Shown piece after piece: positions 7,749 through 15,670 of a stretch of 64,000 nucleotides of DNA (the first letter of the stretch is position 1; each line of letters starts with the position of its first letter). This DNA comes from Haloactinospora alba. Lineage in GTDB: Bacteria > Actinomycetota > Actinomycetes > Streptosporangiales > Streptosporangiaceae. The stretch lies in NCBI RefSeq assembly GCF_006717075.1, contig NZ_VFQC01000002.1, positions 538,351 through 602,350 on the forward strand, written 5' to 3'. The notes below the pieces were generated by a model, which saw only the letters and a program-made list of their open reading frames with translations, ran no database searches and was not told the origin of the DNA. Position numbers and translations under genes: made by a program.

Positions 7749-8459
7749 TCACGCGAGCGAGCGCATCGTGTGGAACCCCTCCGCCAGAGCGGTTCCGCCC
7801 TGCATCCCGCGCAGGACGGCGAGACTGCGTAATGTCAGCTCGGATCTGGTGTGCGGGTGTTCGTGGGTTTGTGTCCCGTACAGCCGCATCGCCGAGGTTT
7901 TGGCCCCGATATCGTGCTCGGAGAGCTCCACGAGCAGGTCGGGTGAGGTCACAGCCTCGTAGTGCCACTGGTCGGCGGCCTCCTCGTAGGCCAGCACCAG
8001 TGGGGGGTGGTACCGCGACCGCCTGTCCGAGGGCCGTAGCGCGGTGTGTGCTGCTTCCGCCGTCACCTGGTGGTCCTGGTTGTAGCTGCTCCGGTGCGGT
8101 GCGCACACCACGGTGGGTCGCAGCGCCCCGACGGACAGGGGGCTGGTCCGTTCGATGGTGTTCACCAGGTCGAAGCGGGGGAGCCGGTCGAGCTTGAGGT
8201 GGTACTCGTCGCCGGGGAAAGCGATGTCCCAACCGTCCCACCGGAAGTGGTCCGCGACCCTCTTGATCTCCGTGTAGCGTTCGTGGGCGCTGGAGAAGCC
8301 CGCGGCCGAGTTGTCGGCGGTGTCCCCCACGGTGAGGAACTGGACGTGGACCTCCGCTCCGGCCGCTTTGGCCTTGTGCATCAACCCGCCGCACCCCAGC
8401 GTCTCGTCGTCGGGGTGGGGTGCGAGGATCAGCAGCCGTTGCCTGGACCAGTCGATCAT
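7749..8459 (-). CDS. PIG-L / LmbE-family N-acetyl-sugar deacetylase
   Basis: 236-residue zinc-dependent deacetylase. The metal motif APHPDDETLGCGG is at about residues 13-25, and a downstream DHQ (YNQDHQVTAEAAHTAL) supplies another zinc-binding histidine. Family members remove N-acetyl groups from sugars such as GlcNAc-inositol (MshB), bacillithiol precursors or antibiotic pseudo-disaccharides. It lies between the epimerase and WbqC genes on the same strand, so the substrate is probably a sugar of that pathway. I chose the ATG at 8459 because the protein then begins just before the conserved strand LLILAPHPDDE; a longer start at 8525 adds 22 unconserved residues. It is not obviously MshB, because the neighbours are not mycothiol genes. 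Confidence 0.87.
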   Translation of the reverse strand: MIDWSRQRLLILAPHPDDETLGCGGLMHKAKAAGAEVHVQFLTVGDTADNSAAGFSSAHERYTEIKRVADHFRWDGWDIAFPGDEYHLKLDRLPRFDLVNTIERTSPLSVGALRPTVVCAPHRSSYNQDHQVTAEAAHTALRPSDRRSRYHPPLVLAYEEAADQWHYEAVTSPDLLVELSEHDIGAKTSAMRLYGTQTHEHPHTRSELTLRSLAVLRGMQGGTALAEGFHTMRSLA

Positions 8460-8602
8460 ATGCCGTATCCCGTCTGGGTGGAGAGAAGGATGTGAGGTAA
8501 CGGACGGGCCGGAGCGGGCGGCCATGGTGTTGTGGGCCCTGGGAGAGGGTACGGGTTTCTCCCCGCGTGCTGCGGGGCGGAACAGCGCCCGTCAGACAGG
8601 GC

Positions 8603-9304
8603 CTACGCGCGGGCACGGCGCAGGACCTCCCTGCCGTCCGGGCCGGCGTTCAGTAGCAGGTCCAGCGCCGCCATCCGGGGAAGGAACTCGTCGCGGCCGC
8701 GGGAGTGCTGCGGGTACTCGGGGTGGTGGAAGTCCTGCCACTCCACACTGATCCCGTAGCGGGATAGGATGTCGAGATCGAGGTAGGAGCGGGCCCCGTC
8801 GCCGGAGAGCATGGTGGTGGCGCCCACCTTCGCGGAGAGCTGGGCGAGTAGTTCGCTTTTCTGGCCGGGGAACTCCCCGAGCTCGCTGGCGCGGACGAGG
8901 GGCGTCGTGATGCCGAACCCGTCCAGGACGAGCCGAGTGGTCGCTATGGCCAGCTCGGTGAGGCTGGACCACTCCTGCTGGTACAGCCGCAGGATTTCCG
9001 TTCCGAACTGTCCCCAGAAGGGCGCCCCTCGGTAACAGTGTTCCGCTAGTGTTCGCTTGTGCTTTTCGTTCCATTGCTGCGTGTTGTCTATCTTTTTGTC
9101 CGAAATCAGTTCGCCGCGGCTCTGCTGAACCACCGGGACCGTGAGTAGCACGGGCCCGTTCCTCGCAGCGACGTAGTTGCGGTTCTGCCATCCTTTACGC
9201 TCGTATTGCACGTTGTCGAGAAGGATAAAAACATCGCTGCGGTCGACTTTGTCCACGAAGCCGAGCCACGGAAGGTAGTGCGGTTGGTGCATGGCGACGC
9301 GCAC
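8603..9304 (-). CDS. WbqC-family protein
   Basis: 233-residue WbqC-like protein. The family's N-terminal signature is clear: VAMHQPHYLPWLGFVDK, then DVFILLDNVQYERKGWQNRN. WbqC proteins occur in O-antigen, flagellin-glycan and antibiotic clusters and are suspected acyl- or aminoacyl-transferases on amino sugars; the biochemistry is largely unproven. The GTG at 9304 has GGAGGACGCAAC upstream. It heads a three-gene minus-strand set (WbqC, deacetylase, epimerase). A free amino group made by the deacetylase would be a logical acceptor for WbqC. A GT2 synthase is transcribed away on the other side of a 368-base gap. Confidence 0.85.
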   Translation of the reverse strand: MRVAMHQPHYLPWLGFVDKVDRSDVFILLDNVQYERKGWQNRNYVAARNGPVLLTVPVVQQSRGELISDKKIDNTQQWNEKHKRTLAEHCYRGAPFWGQFGTEILRLYQQEWSSLTELAIATTRLVLDGFGITTPLVRASELGEFPGQKSELLAQLSAKVGATTMLSGDGARSYLDLDILSRYGISVEWQDFHHPEYPQHSRGRDEFLPRMAALDLLLNAGPDGREVLRRARA

Positions 9305-9672
9305 GTTGCGTCCTCCCCGGCGTGGTTTCCTGCGTGCTCCCGGAGTGCGTGAGACGCTTCCTACAGCGGTGCGGTTGTCCGGGGGAAGAGCCCGACACTC
9401 CTCGGACGCCCCTCCAGGGCGCGGTGTCCAGCGGATTCCTGGATTCGGCTGCAATCGGCACAGAATGCGAAAAACCCTTGTACAGCGCTGGTATGTTTCT
9501 TCTTCCCGCTATATTGCATCAAGGGGGGAAGTAACCCGCAAGCCTATATGTGGCGATTCGGAAGACCTGCGTGAGTCGGTGTGCTAAACATGCTTTGACC
9601 TCGATATTTTCCGCTGATGCGTAGGATTTTTCACTTCTTCTCACCGCAGAAACGCACTCTGGAGGACGACTG
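9305..9672. other. Divergent promoter region of the glycan cluster
   Basis: 368 bases between the WbqC gene (minus) and the GT2 synthase (plus). The half nearest the synthase is unusually AT-rich for this chromosome, with TATA-like stretches near 9510-9550 and a T-rich block at 9605-9640. Promoters for both directions are expected here. I see no open frame with coding bias. Confidence 0.45.
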
Positions 9673-11169
9673 GTGCGTACGGCACATTTCCTCGGAAACT
9701 GCCTAGGTGCGGCGCTCGCGCTCGCCGTCCTGGTGGTGTTCGTCACGCAGTGGCTGCGGTTCGTCCTCAGCGTGGACGGGGGGACCGGCCTGGCAGCGCT
9801 GTTCCTGTGGCTGGTGCTCGGCGTCAACATCACGGTGTGGGCCACGGTCGGGATGGTGCGCCTCGGTGACGACTCGGTGCGCGCCCTGGCCGACCGCACG
9901 AGACACCGGAGACAGACGTGGCGTTTCGGGAAACGGGGGCGCCACCACTCGGGAAGAGCGCGCCGCACCCCCGCCGGTCCCGAGGCAGAGGGAAGAACGG
10001 ACAGCGGTTCGGCACCCGCCACCACGTCCGCACCGCAGGACCTCACCCTGGCCGTGATCATCCCCGCCCACAACGAGGAACCCGTCATCGCCGACGCGAT
10101 CTCCTCGGCGCTGCGGCTGTTCCACCGCCGGGACGTCTACGTGGTGTCGGACAGCTCCCAGGACAGAACAGCCGACATCGCCGCGGAGACCGGGGTGAAC
10201 GTTCTGGAGCTGCTCACCAACTACGGCAAGGCGGGCGCGCTCGACGCGGCCATCGAGACGTTCGAACTCACCGAACGCTACGACGGCGTCGTCCTGCTGG
10301 ACGCGGACACCGAACTCGACTCCGCCTACGTGCGCGGGGTGCGGGAACAACTGAGCGACCCGAAGGTGGCCGCCGTGGCCGGGTTCGTCGTCGCCGACTG
10401 GGACCCGGCGGGGCGGACCGTGGTAGGCCGGCTGATCTCAGCCTACCGGGACCGGCTGTACTGGATGCTGCAGTACCTGCTGCGGTTCGGCCAGACGTGG
10501 CGCCACACCAGCGTCACCTCCATCGTCCCCGGGTTCGCCAGCGCGTACCGCTCCAGTGTGCTGCGGCAGCTGAACATCAACCCCAAGGGGCTGGTCATCG
10601 AGGACTTCAACATGACGTTCGAGGTCCACCACAAGCGTCTCGGCCGGATCTCCATGCGCCCGGGGACGAAGGCCTACTGCCAGGACCCGTTCACGTTCGG
10701 CGACTACGTCAAGCAGGTGCGCCGCTGGACCCTGGGGTTCTGGCAGACGGTGCGGCTGCACGGTCCGTGGCTGAGCCTGTTCTGGGTTGCCCTGGCCTGC
10801 TACATCCTGGAGATCCTGTTCGTCGCGCTGCTGCTCCTGGCGACGGCGTGCCTGGCGGTGTTCACCCTGCTCCCGGTGCTCACCGACGGGGCGGTGCTCA
10901 GCCTGGGGTGGTACGCCGCCGGCTACGAGGCGGTGACCGCCGCTCTCCCACTGACCGTGGTCGCGGTCGGTCTCCTCGTCCCGGACTACATCCTCACCTG
11001 CGTACTGGCTACCCTCCGGCGCCGGCCGAGCTACCTGGTGTACGGACTGTTCTTCCTGCCGATGCGGCTCGTCGACGCCTACCTCATCCTGCGCACCATC
11101 CCGCAGTCGTGGACCACCGCCTCCGACGGCCGGTGGAGCAGCCCCGACAGGGCCGCCACGCGGTTGTGA
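9673..11169 (+). CDS. Processive family 2 glycosyltransferase (PgaC / hyaluronan-synthase-like)
   Basis: 498-residue membrane glycosyltransferase. Two N-terminal helices (about residues 7-25 and 37-57) precede a GT2 domain: VIIPAHNEEPVIADAI (about 129-144), the metal-binding DADTELD (about 212-218), the acceptor-site VIEDFNMTFEVHHK (about 314-327) and the processivity motif KQVRRWTLGFWQ (about 346-357, QxxRW type). At least four C-terminal helices form the export channel. This is the layout of poly-N-acetylglucosamine and hyaluronan synthases, which polymerise a UDP-sugar and extrude the chain. The polymer is unknown. A linker of about 50 residues rich in Arg and Gly separates the N-terminal helices from the catalytic domain. 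GGAGGACGACTG precedes the GTG. Confidence 0.87.
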   Translation: MRTAHFLGNCLGAALALAVLVVFVTQWLRFVLSVDGGTGLAALFLWLVLGVNITVWATVGMVRLGDDSVRALADRTRHRRQTWRFGKRGRHHSGRARRTPAGPEAEGRTDSGSAPATTSAPQDLTLAVIIPAHNEEPVIADAISSALRLFHRRDVYVVSDSSQDRTADIAAETGVNVLELLTNYGKAGALDAAIETFELTERYDGVVLLDADTELDSAYVRGVREQLSDPKVAAVAGFVVADWDPAGRTVVGRLISAYRDRLYWMLQYLLRFGQTWRHTSVTSIVPGFASAYRSSVLRQLNINPKGLVIEDFNMTFEVHHKRLGRISMRPGTKAYCQDPFTFGDYVKQVRRWTLGFWQTVRLHGPWLSLFWVALACYILEILFVALLLLATACLAVFTLLPVLTDGAVLSLGWYAAGYEAVTAALPLTVVAVGLLVPDYILTCVLATLRRRPSYLVYGLFFLPMRLVDAYLILRTIPQSWTTASDGRWSSPDRAATRL

Positions 11170-11308
11170 CACAGCCGACCGCGTCGTTCCCCGCCCCCGC
11201 GGACGGGTACCCCCGCTGGGCACATAGGCTCTGGACGGAAGGGACCAATGAACCCCGGCGGCCGGGCCGCCGGAACGTCCGACCGCCCCCGTGCCACGAG
11301 GTGCCCCT

Positions 11309-11716
11309 GTGGACAAGAAGCGTCTGCCGTTCGCGCTGTACCGCGTGCTGGCCTATGTGACCGGAATCTTCCTGCTGCTGCTGACGTTCGTGGCGCTCCC
11401 GGCGAAGTACCTGATCGGCGAGACGGCCCGGTTCTCGCTGTGGGCGGCACCCGCCGGAACGGAGCAGTGGTTCGGGCAGGACTCGTTCCTGATGGCGCTG
11501 ATCGCCATCCCGCACGGCTACGTCTACATGCTCTACGTGCTGGTCGTGCTGTGGCTGGCCGTGGGCCGGCGCTGGAGCGCCGGACGGACGCTCGGCGTGG
11601 TCCTGGCGGGAACCATCCCGGTCGCCGGGCTGGTGGTGGAACACCGCCTGTCCCGCGCGGAGGCCGCGAGTGTCCAGGGCGGACAGGGCCAGCAGCCTCA
11701 GCCGACCGAACGCTGA
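11309..11716 (+). CDS. DUF3817 membrane protein
   Basis: 135-residue protein of the DUF3817 family. It has a first helix (RVLAYVTGIFLLLLTFVALP, about residues 12-31), a conserved PHGYVYMLYVLVVLWLAV segment with the PHG motif (about 70-87), a third helix VVLAGTIPVAGLVVEHRL and a Gln-rich tail. The function of the family is unknown. GAGG at 11297-11301 is well placed for the GTG at 11309, so that start is preferred to a GTG at 11291. The last 19 bases overlap the end of the convergent SURF1 gene. Confidence 0.82.
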   Translation: MDKKRLPFALYRVLAYVTGIFLLLLTFVALPAKYLIGETARFSLWAAPAGTEQWFGQDSFLMALIAIPHGYVYMLYVLVVLWLAVGRRWSAGRTLGVVLAGTIPVAGLVVEHRLSRAEAASVQGGQGQQPQPTER

Positions 11717-12570
11717 GACGCGGCCGGCTCGCCGGACGGGGAGTCCGTTCCGGAATCCGGGCTCCCGGTCCCAGTACCGTGTGACCCGTCCTTCCCTCCG
11801 GTGCCGCCCTCGGTCAGTTCGCGCCGCACCAGTGCCGCCCAGAAGACGATGACCGCGACCCCGAAGACCCCCCACTGGGCCGCGTAGCTCAGGTTGCGCC
11901 AGTTCCACACGGTGTCCGGCGGCGGCTGCGGCGGGGGGATGTTCCGCGGCTGGGTCTGCGCCGCCCCGGCCTCCGGCGCTGCCGGGTCCTGCTCCCCGAG
12001 GACGAGGTAGCCCTCGTAGAGCTGGTACGGCCACTCGTTCACGAGCAGGGACGGAGCGATCCGGGATATCTCCTCCTCGGGACTCGAGACGGGGACGTAG
12101 GCCTCTTCCTCCTCGCCCTTCTGCGGCGGGCGCAGCCAGCCGGTCGCGGTGACAGTGCCCTCGGGGAGGGGAGAGAGGGAACCGACGTCTTGGGCCTCGT
12201 CCTCCGGAACCCAGCCGCGGTTCACGGCCAGCGCGGTACCGTCGTCGGTGACGAGGGGGACGATCACGTAGTACCCGCGCTCGTCCTCCGGGGACAGCGC
12301 CGGAGCGAGGAGCTGCGCGTCAGTGTCGTAACGCCCCGTAGCCGTGACGGCGCGGTTCGCCTCGTCCTGCGGCATGTAGGCGCCCGGCTCCAGGACCGTG
12401 CCGAGGCTGGTGGCCTCGGAGAGGTCCTGCACCGGCGTGGTGATCGTCTCCCGGGTCGGCTCCTGGGCGCGGACGAACTGCCAGTAGCCGCACACGAAGC
12501 AGACAGTGACGGCCAGGACGGCCGTCAGATGGAGACCGATCCAGCGGGGTCGCAACAGCGGAAAGCGCAC
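11698..12570 (-). CDS. SURF1-family cytochrome oxidase assembly protein
   Basis: 290-residue SURF1/SHY1 family protein with the usual layout: an N-terminal transmembrane helix (about residues 11-30, ending CGYWQFVRAQ), an extracytoplasmic domain containing the conserved LAVNRGWVP and ATGWLRPPQ segments, the NEWPYQLYEGYLVL strand, and a second helix (about 233-250, YAAQWGVFGVAVIVFWAAL). SURF1 proteins help insert haem into cytochrome aa3 oxidase. The C-terminal 40 residues are Gly/Ser/Asp-rich and probably disordered. It overlaps the DUF3817 gene tail to tail. A 17-base palindrome lies about 95 bases upstream of the GTG start. Confidence 0.88.
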   Translation of the reverse strand: MRFPLLRPRWIGLHLTAVLAVTVCFVCGYWQFVRAQEPTRETITTPVQDLSEATSLGTVLEPGAYMPQDEANRAVTATGRYDTDAQLLAPALSPEDERGYYVIVPLVTDDGTALAVNRGWVPEDEAQDVGSLSPLPEGTVTATGWLRPPQKGEEEEAYVPVSSPEEEISRIAPSLLVNEWPYQLYEGYLVLGEQDPAAPEAGAAQTQPRNIPPPQPPPDTVWNWRNLSYAAQWGVFGVAVIVFWAALVRRELTEGGTGGKDGSHGTGTGSPDSGTDSPSGEPAASQRSVG

Positions 12571-12663
12571 CTTTCCAGGTTATGCCCCCGACGGTTGGGG
12601 CCTTCAGCCCCCCGGAACAGGCTGGGCTCCCCCGGCTTGATGCGGAGTAGACCCGAATATGGA

Positions 12664-12680
12664 AATTACTTTAAGTGATT
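12664..12680. promoter_or_regulatory. 17-base palindrome shared with the betB upstream region
   Basis: AATTACTT-T-AAGTGATT, an odd-centred inverted repeat in a GC-poor pocket. It matches the site at 19268-19284 (GATTACTT-A-AAGTAATC) and fits RATTACTTNAAGTRATY. It lies between the SURF1 start and the promoter of the candidate RNA, so it could control either. The binding protein is unknown. Confidence 0.5.
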
Positions 12681-12695
12681 TTCCGTGACTGAGGG

Positions 12696-12724
12696 TTGTT
12701 AGAGCGTGCGGGCGTGGGTAGTCT
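12696..12724 (+). promoter_or_regulatory. Strong vegetative-type promoter
   Basis: TTGTTA (12696-12701), a 17-base spacer and TAGTCT (12719-12724) form a good sigma-70-type promoter directed at the hairpin pair downstream. No convincing coding region follows before 13014. Confidence 0.5.
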
Positions 12725-12730
12725 ATGGAC

Positions 12731-12874
12731 CAGCGCTGGAGATAACAGCGCAGCGGACAGCACAGGCTTTTACGGGTCGCGACTCCAGGGGGGAGGAGTC
12801 CGCGACCGTTCCCGAGGCGAGGGCTGTCTCCGTGATTTTGAGGGGGGACACGGAGACGGCCCTCGCGTTTTCTT
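12731..12874 (+). ncRNA. Candidate structured small RNA with two G6-loop hairpins
   Basis: Starting about 7 bases after the promoter's -10 box, this non-coding stretch contains two strong hairpins. The first (12775-12807) pairs GGTCGCGACTCC with GGAGTCCGCGACC around a loop AGGGGGGA. The second (12818-12865) has a 17-bp stem with one wobble pair and a loop that also carries AGGGGGGA. It is followed by a T-rich tract at 12868-12874, as in an intrinsic terminator. On the opposite strand both loops read TCCCCCCT. That recalls the actinobacterial 6C RNA (two hairpins, each with six or more C in the loop), but the promoter and T-tract favour the plus strand. Confidence 0.45.
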
Positions 12875-13013
12875 GTGCGGGGGCACGACCGGGGCCGGCT
12901 CCCGCGCCGTCCGTAGGGTCGAACCGGGCCGCGGCCCGGAACCCGCATGGCTCCGGCCGTTGGCTTCGCGGCGCCGCTCGGTCCCGACATCCCGCACGGA
13001 GCTAACATGACGT

Positions 13014-14035
13014 ATGTCCAACGGAACCCCGGCGACGGGTCGGAACCGCCGCGACCAGCTCCGCGACTTCCTGCGTACCCGCCGGGCGCGGATCGCGCCC
13101 GGTGACGTCGGCATGGCGGCAGGAGGCAGGCGCCGCACCCCGGGGCTGCGGCATGAGGAGGTCGCCACCCTGGCCGGGGTGGGTGTGTCCTGGTACACCT
13201 GGCTCGAACAGGGCCGCGACATCAACGTATCGGTCGAGGTACTCGACGCGATCAGCGCGACGTTGCGTCTGACCGGCCCCGAACGCGCGCACCTGTACAC
13301 CCTGGCCGGGCTCAATCCCCCACGTACCGGCGGGGAGCACGAAACCACAGTCCCTCCGGAGCTGATGCGGCTGCTCGACGGGTGGACGCCGCGCCCCGCG
13401 CTGCTCCAGGACCGGTACTGGAACCTGCTCGCGACCAACGGGGCCGCGCGGACGGTGTTCGGCTACGAGGGGACCGATGCCAACTGCCTGGTCGCGTTCT
13501 TCACCAGCGACCGGTACCGCGCCGCCCACGTCCACTGGGCGTCAGCGGCGCCGGGGGTTGTCGCCGCGTTCCAGCCGCACGGCGACGTCTCCGAGGCCGA
13601 GTTCGACCGGACGGTGAACACCAACGTCAAGGGAGTGTTCTTCGCCATCCAGAAGGCCGTTCCGCTGCTGACCGACGGCGCGGCTGTCGTGATCAACGCG
13701 TCGTGGACGCTGCACCGCGGTCTCCCCGGCGCCTCGCTCTACTCGGCGACGAAAGCGGCGGTGCACAACCTGACACACACCCTCGCGGCGGAACTGGGAC
13801 CCGAGGGAGTACGAGTCAACTCCGTGAGTCCCGGCTACATCGAGACCGCGATGTTCCACGAGAAGTGCCGGTCGAGGAACAGCCCTCCGTCGTCGCCGGG
13901 GTCGTCTCCGGGCGTCTCGGCACCTCCGAGGACGTCGCCAACGCTGTCGCCTTCCTCGCCTCGCACGAGGCCTCCTACGTCAACGGGCAGGACCTGGTCG
14001 TCGACGGTGGCCTGGTGTCCTCCATCCCGGGATGA
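13014..14035 (+). pseudogene. Fusion of an MmyB-type XRE regulator with a short-chain dehydrogenase, frameshifted
   Basis: The first about 175 codons encode an XRE helix-turn-helix (RRTPGLRHEEVATLAGVGVS, then YTWLEQGRDINVS) plus the start of an MmyB-like ligand domain (LLDGWTPRPALLQDRYWNLL, then ATNGAARTVFG). The frame runs straight on into the middle of a classical SDR: FDRTVNTNVKGVFFAIQKAV, then the catalytic SLYSATKAAVHNL and VRVNSVSPGYIETAM. The SDR N-terminal NAD-binding GxxxGxG part and the regulator C-terminus are missing, as after an internal deletion. At about 13850-13870 the reading frame shifts, and the SDR end (LGTSEDVANAVAFLASHEAS, then VNGQDLVVDGG) continues in another frame to a stop at 14035. 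Almost certainly non-functional as an enzyme. Confidence 0.85.
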
Positions 14036-14268
14036 CGGTCCGGACGGCCCGCGGGCCGGGCGTTTCAGCGCGGGCCGCGGTGCTACGGTCGGTTCCCCCG
14101 CGTGCTTGCGGGCGTGGTGCCCGCCCGTGCGGGTACGCTGCGCGCCGAACGGGATGAACGGTACGGCTCCACGCACAGCGGCGGCCCGCGGCGCCGCCGG
14201 AAGGGGCCGCGGCGGGGCTGGCCCGCCCCGGGGGCTGTTCACCCGCTGGTACCAGGAGGTCTGCATAC

Positions 14269-15036
14269 ATGACGGTCGTCCCGCTGCAGTACCGGTTCGA
14301 CGGCCCCGAGGACGCGCCCACCGTGTTGCTGCTCCCTCCCCTGGGCACCCGGTGGTCGGTGTGGGAACCGCAGATGCCCGAGCTGGTGCGCAGACACCGC
14401 GTGCTGCGCGTCAACCACCGCGGACACGGCGACAGCCCGGCCCCGACCGGTGGTTACACCGTGGAGGAGCTGGGCGGCGACGTTCTCAGCCTGCTGGACG
14501 AGCACCGGGTGGGACGGCTGTCGGTCATCGGTTCGGACCTGGGAAGCGCGCTGGCCACGTGGGTCGCCACGGCCGCGCCCGGCCGGGTGCGGAGCCTGCT
14601 CCACCTCGCCGGGACGGCACGCACCCCCCGTCCGCACTGGTGGCGTGCCGTGGGGGAGCGCGCCGTGAGCGCGGGGATGGCCGGGATCGCCGGCGAGGTC
14701 ACCGGCTCCTGGTTCACCCCCGCTTTCGCCCAGCGCTGCCCCGACGTGGTCTCCCGCATGGTCGGTGAGTTCCGGGAGCTCGATGCCACCGGTTACGCCG
14801 GATGCTGCGCCGCGCTGGCGGAACTGGACCAGCGGCGGCTCCTCGCCCGGGTGAGAGCGCCCACCGTGGTGGTCTCCGCCGCCCACGACCCGTTCCTGCC
14901 GCCGGGCCACGGCAGGCGGTTGGCGGACGGGATCGCGGGCGCGCGGTTCGAGGTGGTGCCCGGCGCCGCGCACCTTGTCGGTATCGAACGCCGCGACCGG
15001 GTGAACGAGCTGGTACGCGAGCACGTGGTGGGTTGA
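14269..15036 (+). CDS. Alpha/beta-hydrolase with Asp at the nucleophile position
   Basis: 255-residue alpha/beta-hydrolase resembling 3-oxoadipate enol-lactonases. The oxyanion segment LLPPLGTRWSVWEPQ is at about residues 23-37, and the nucleophile elbow reads SVIGSDLGSALA (about 85-96). Where GxSxG is usual, the elbow gives G-S-D-L-G, placing aspartate at the nucleophile position as in haloalkane dehalogenases and epoxide hydrolases. Candidate acid and base are VVSAAHDPFLPP and PGAAHLVGIE. The substrate is unknown; a true lactonase activity is doubtful with this elbow. AGGAGG at 14252-14257 precedes the ATG. It stands alone between the fusion pseudogene and the crcB pair. Confidence 0.8.
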   Translation: MTVVPLQYRFDGPEDAPTVLLLPPLGTRWSVWEPQMPELVRRHRVLRVNHRGHGDSPAPTGGYTVEELGGDVLSLLDEHRVGRLSVIGSDLGSALATWVATAAPGRVRSLLHLAGTARTPRPHWWRAVGERAVSAGMAGIAGEVTGSWFTPAFAQRCPDVVSRMVGEFRELDATGYAGCCAALAELDQRRLLARVRAPTVVVSAAHDPFLPPGHGRRLADGIAGARFEVVPGAAHLVGIERRDRVNELVREHVVG

Positions 15037-15172
15037 GGCCCGGGCAGGGGCGGGTCGTAGGATCGGTGCGGTGGTGGGGCCCACCGCGTCGGCCCTTCGG
15101 GCGGACGGAAACCGCGGCGCGTGCCGCCAACGGTCCCTGCAGTGCCTGCGTGTGGCAGTCAGGGAGGCGAGT

Positions 15173-15670
15173 GTGCGTAACCGGAGAAACCCGTACCCGG
15201 TCGATCCCGACCTCGACGCGCACGTGCCGCGGCAGCGCCGGGAGCTGTCCGGGGCGCCGTGGGCGGTACTCGGGGTGGTGGCCGCCGGGGGAGCGCTGGG
15301 GGCGCTCGCCCGCTACGGCGCGGGACTGGCCGTGCCGCGGGTGGCCGGCGGGGAGGTTCAGGCCACCCTCGCCGTCAACGTCTCCGGGTGCCTGCTGATC
15401 GGTGCCCTCATGGTGGTGGTGACCGAGGCCCGCGCTGGCGGGCGTCTGCTGCGGCCGTTCCTGGGGACGGGGGTCGCGGGCGGCTACACCACCTTCTCCG
15501 CCCACGTGGGGCAGTTCCGGGAGTTGCTGCAGTCGGGCGCCGCCGCGCCCGCCCTGGCCTACCTGGCGGGGACGCTGTTCCTGGCGCTCGCCGCGGTGTG
15601 GTTGGGAGTGGCGGTGACGCGCCGGGTGCTGCGCGTGCGGATCGCCGGTGAACGGGAGGTGCGGCAGTGA
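15173..15670 (+). CDS. crcB: CrcB/Fluc-type fluoride channel subunit, first of a pair
   Basis: 165-residue CrcB protein: about 40 hydrophilic N-terminal residues, then four transmembrane helices. The GALARYGAGL motif (about residues 44-53), NVSGCLLIGALM (about 71-82) and the channel signature GVAGGYTTFSAHVGQF (about 102-117) are visible. Fluc channels are dual-topology dimers that expel fluoride; actinobacteria commonly encode two different subunits. The GTG at 15173 has GGGAGG 6-10 bases upstream. Its stop overlaps the start of the second crcB as GTGA. Confidence 0.92.
   Translation: MRNRRNPYPVDPDLDAHVPRQRRELSGAPWAVLGVVAAGGALGALARYGAGLAVPRVAGGEVQATLAVNVSGCLLIGALMVVVTEARAGGRLLRPFLGTGVAGGYTTFSAHVGQFRELLQSGAAAPALAYLAGTLFLALAAVWLGVAVTRRVLRVRIAGEREVRQ

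Noticed and set aside
6664-8616. A 650-codon open frame through the epimerase and deacetylase genes
   Set aside because: Only the last 337 codons (from the GTG at 7677) show protein-family motifs; the upstream part is antisense or out-of-frame sequence kept open by high GC.
12706-13005. A 99-codon protein from the candidate RNA region
   Set aside because: The frame runs through both hairpins, has no ribosome site and no recognisable composition. The stems are better explained as RNA structure.
15037-15172. A fluoride riboswitch before the crcB pair
   Set aside because: The region is structured and GC-rich, but I cannot find the conserved fluoride aptamer segments. A covariance search would decide.
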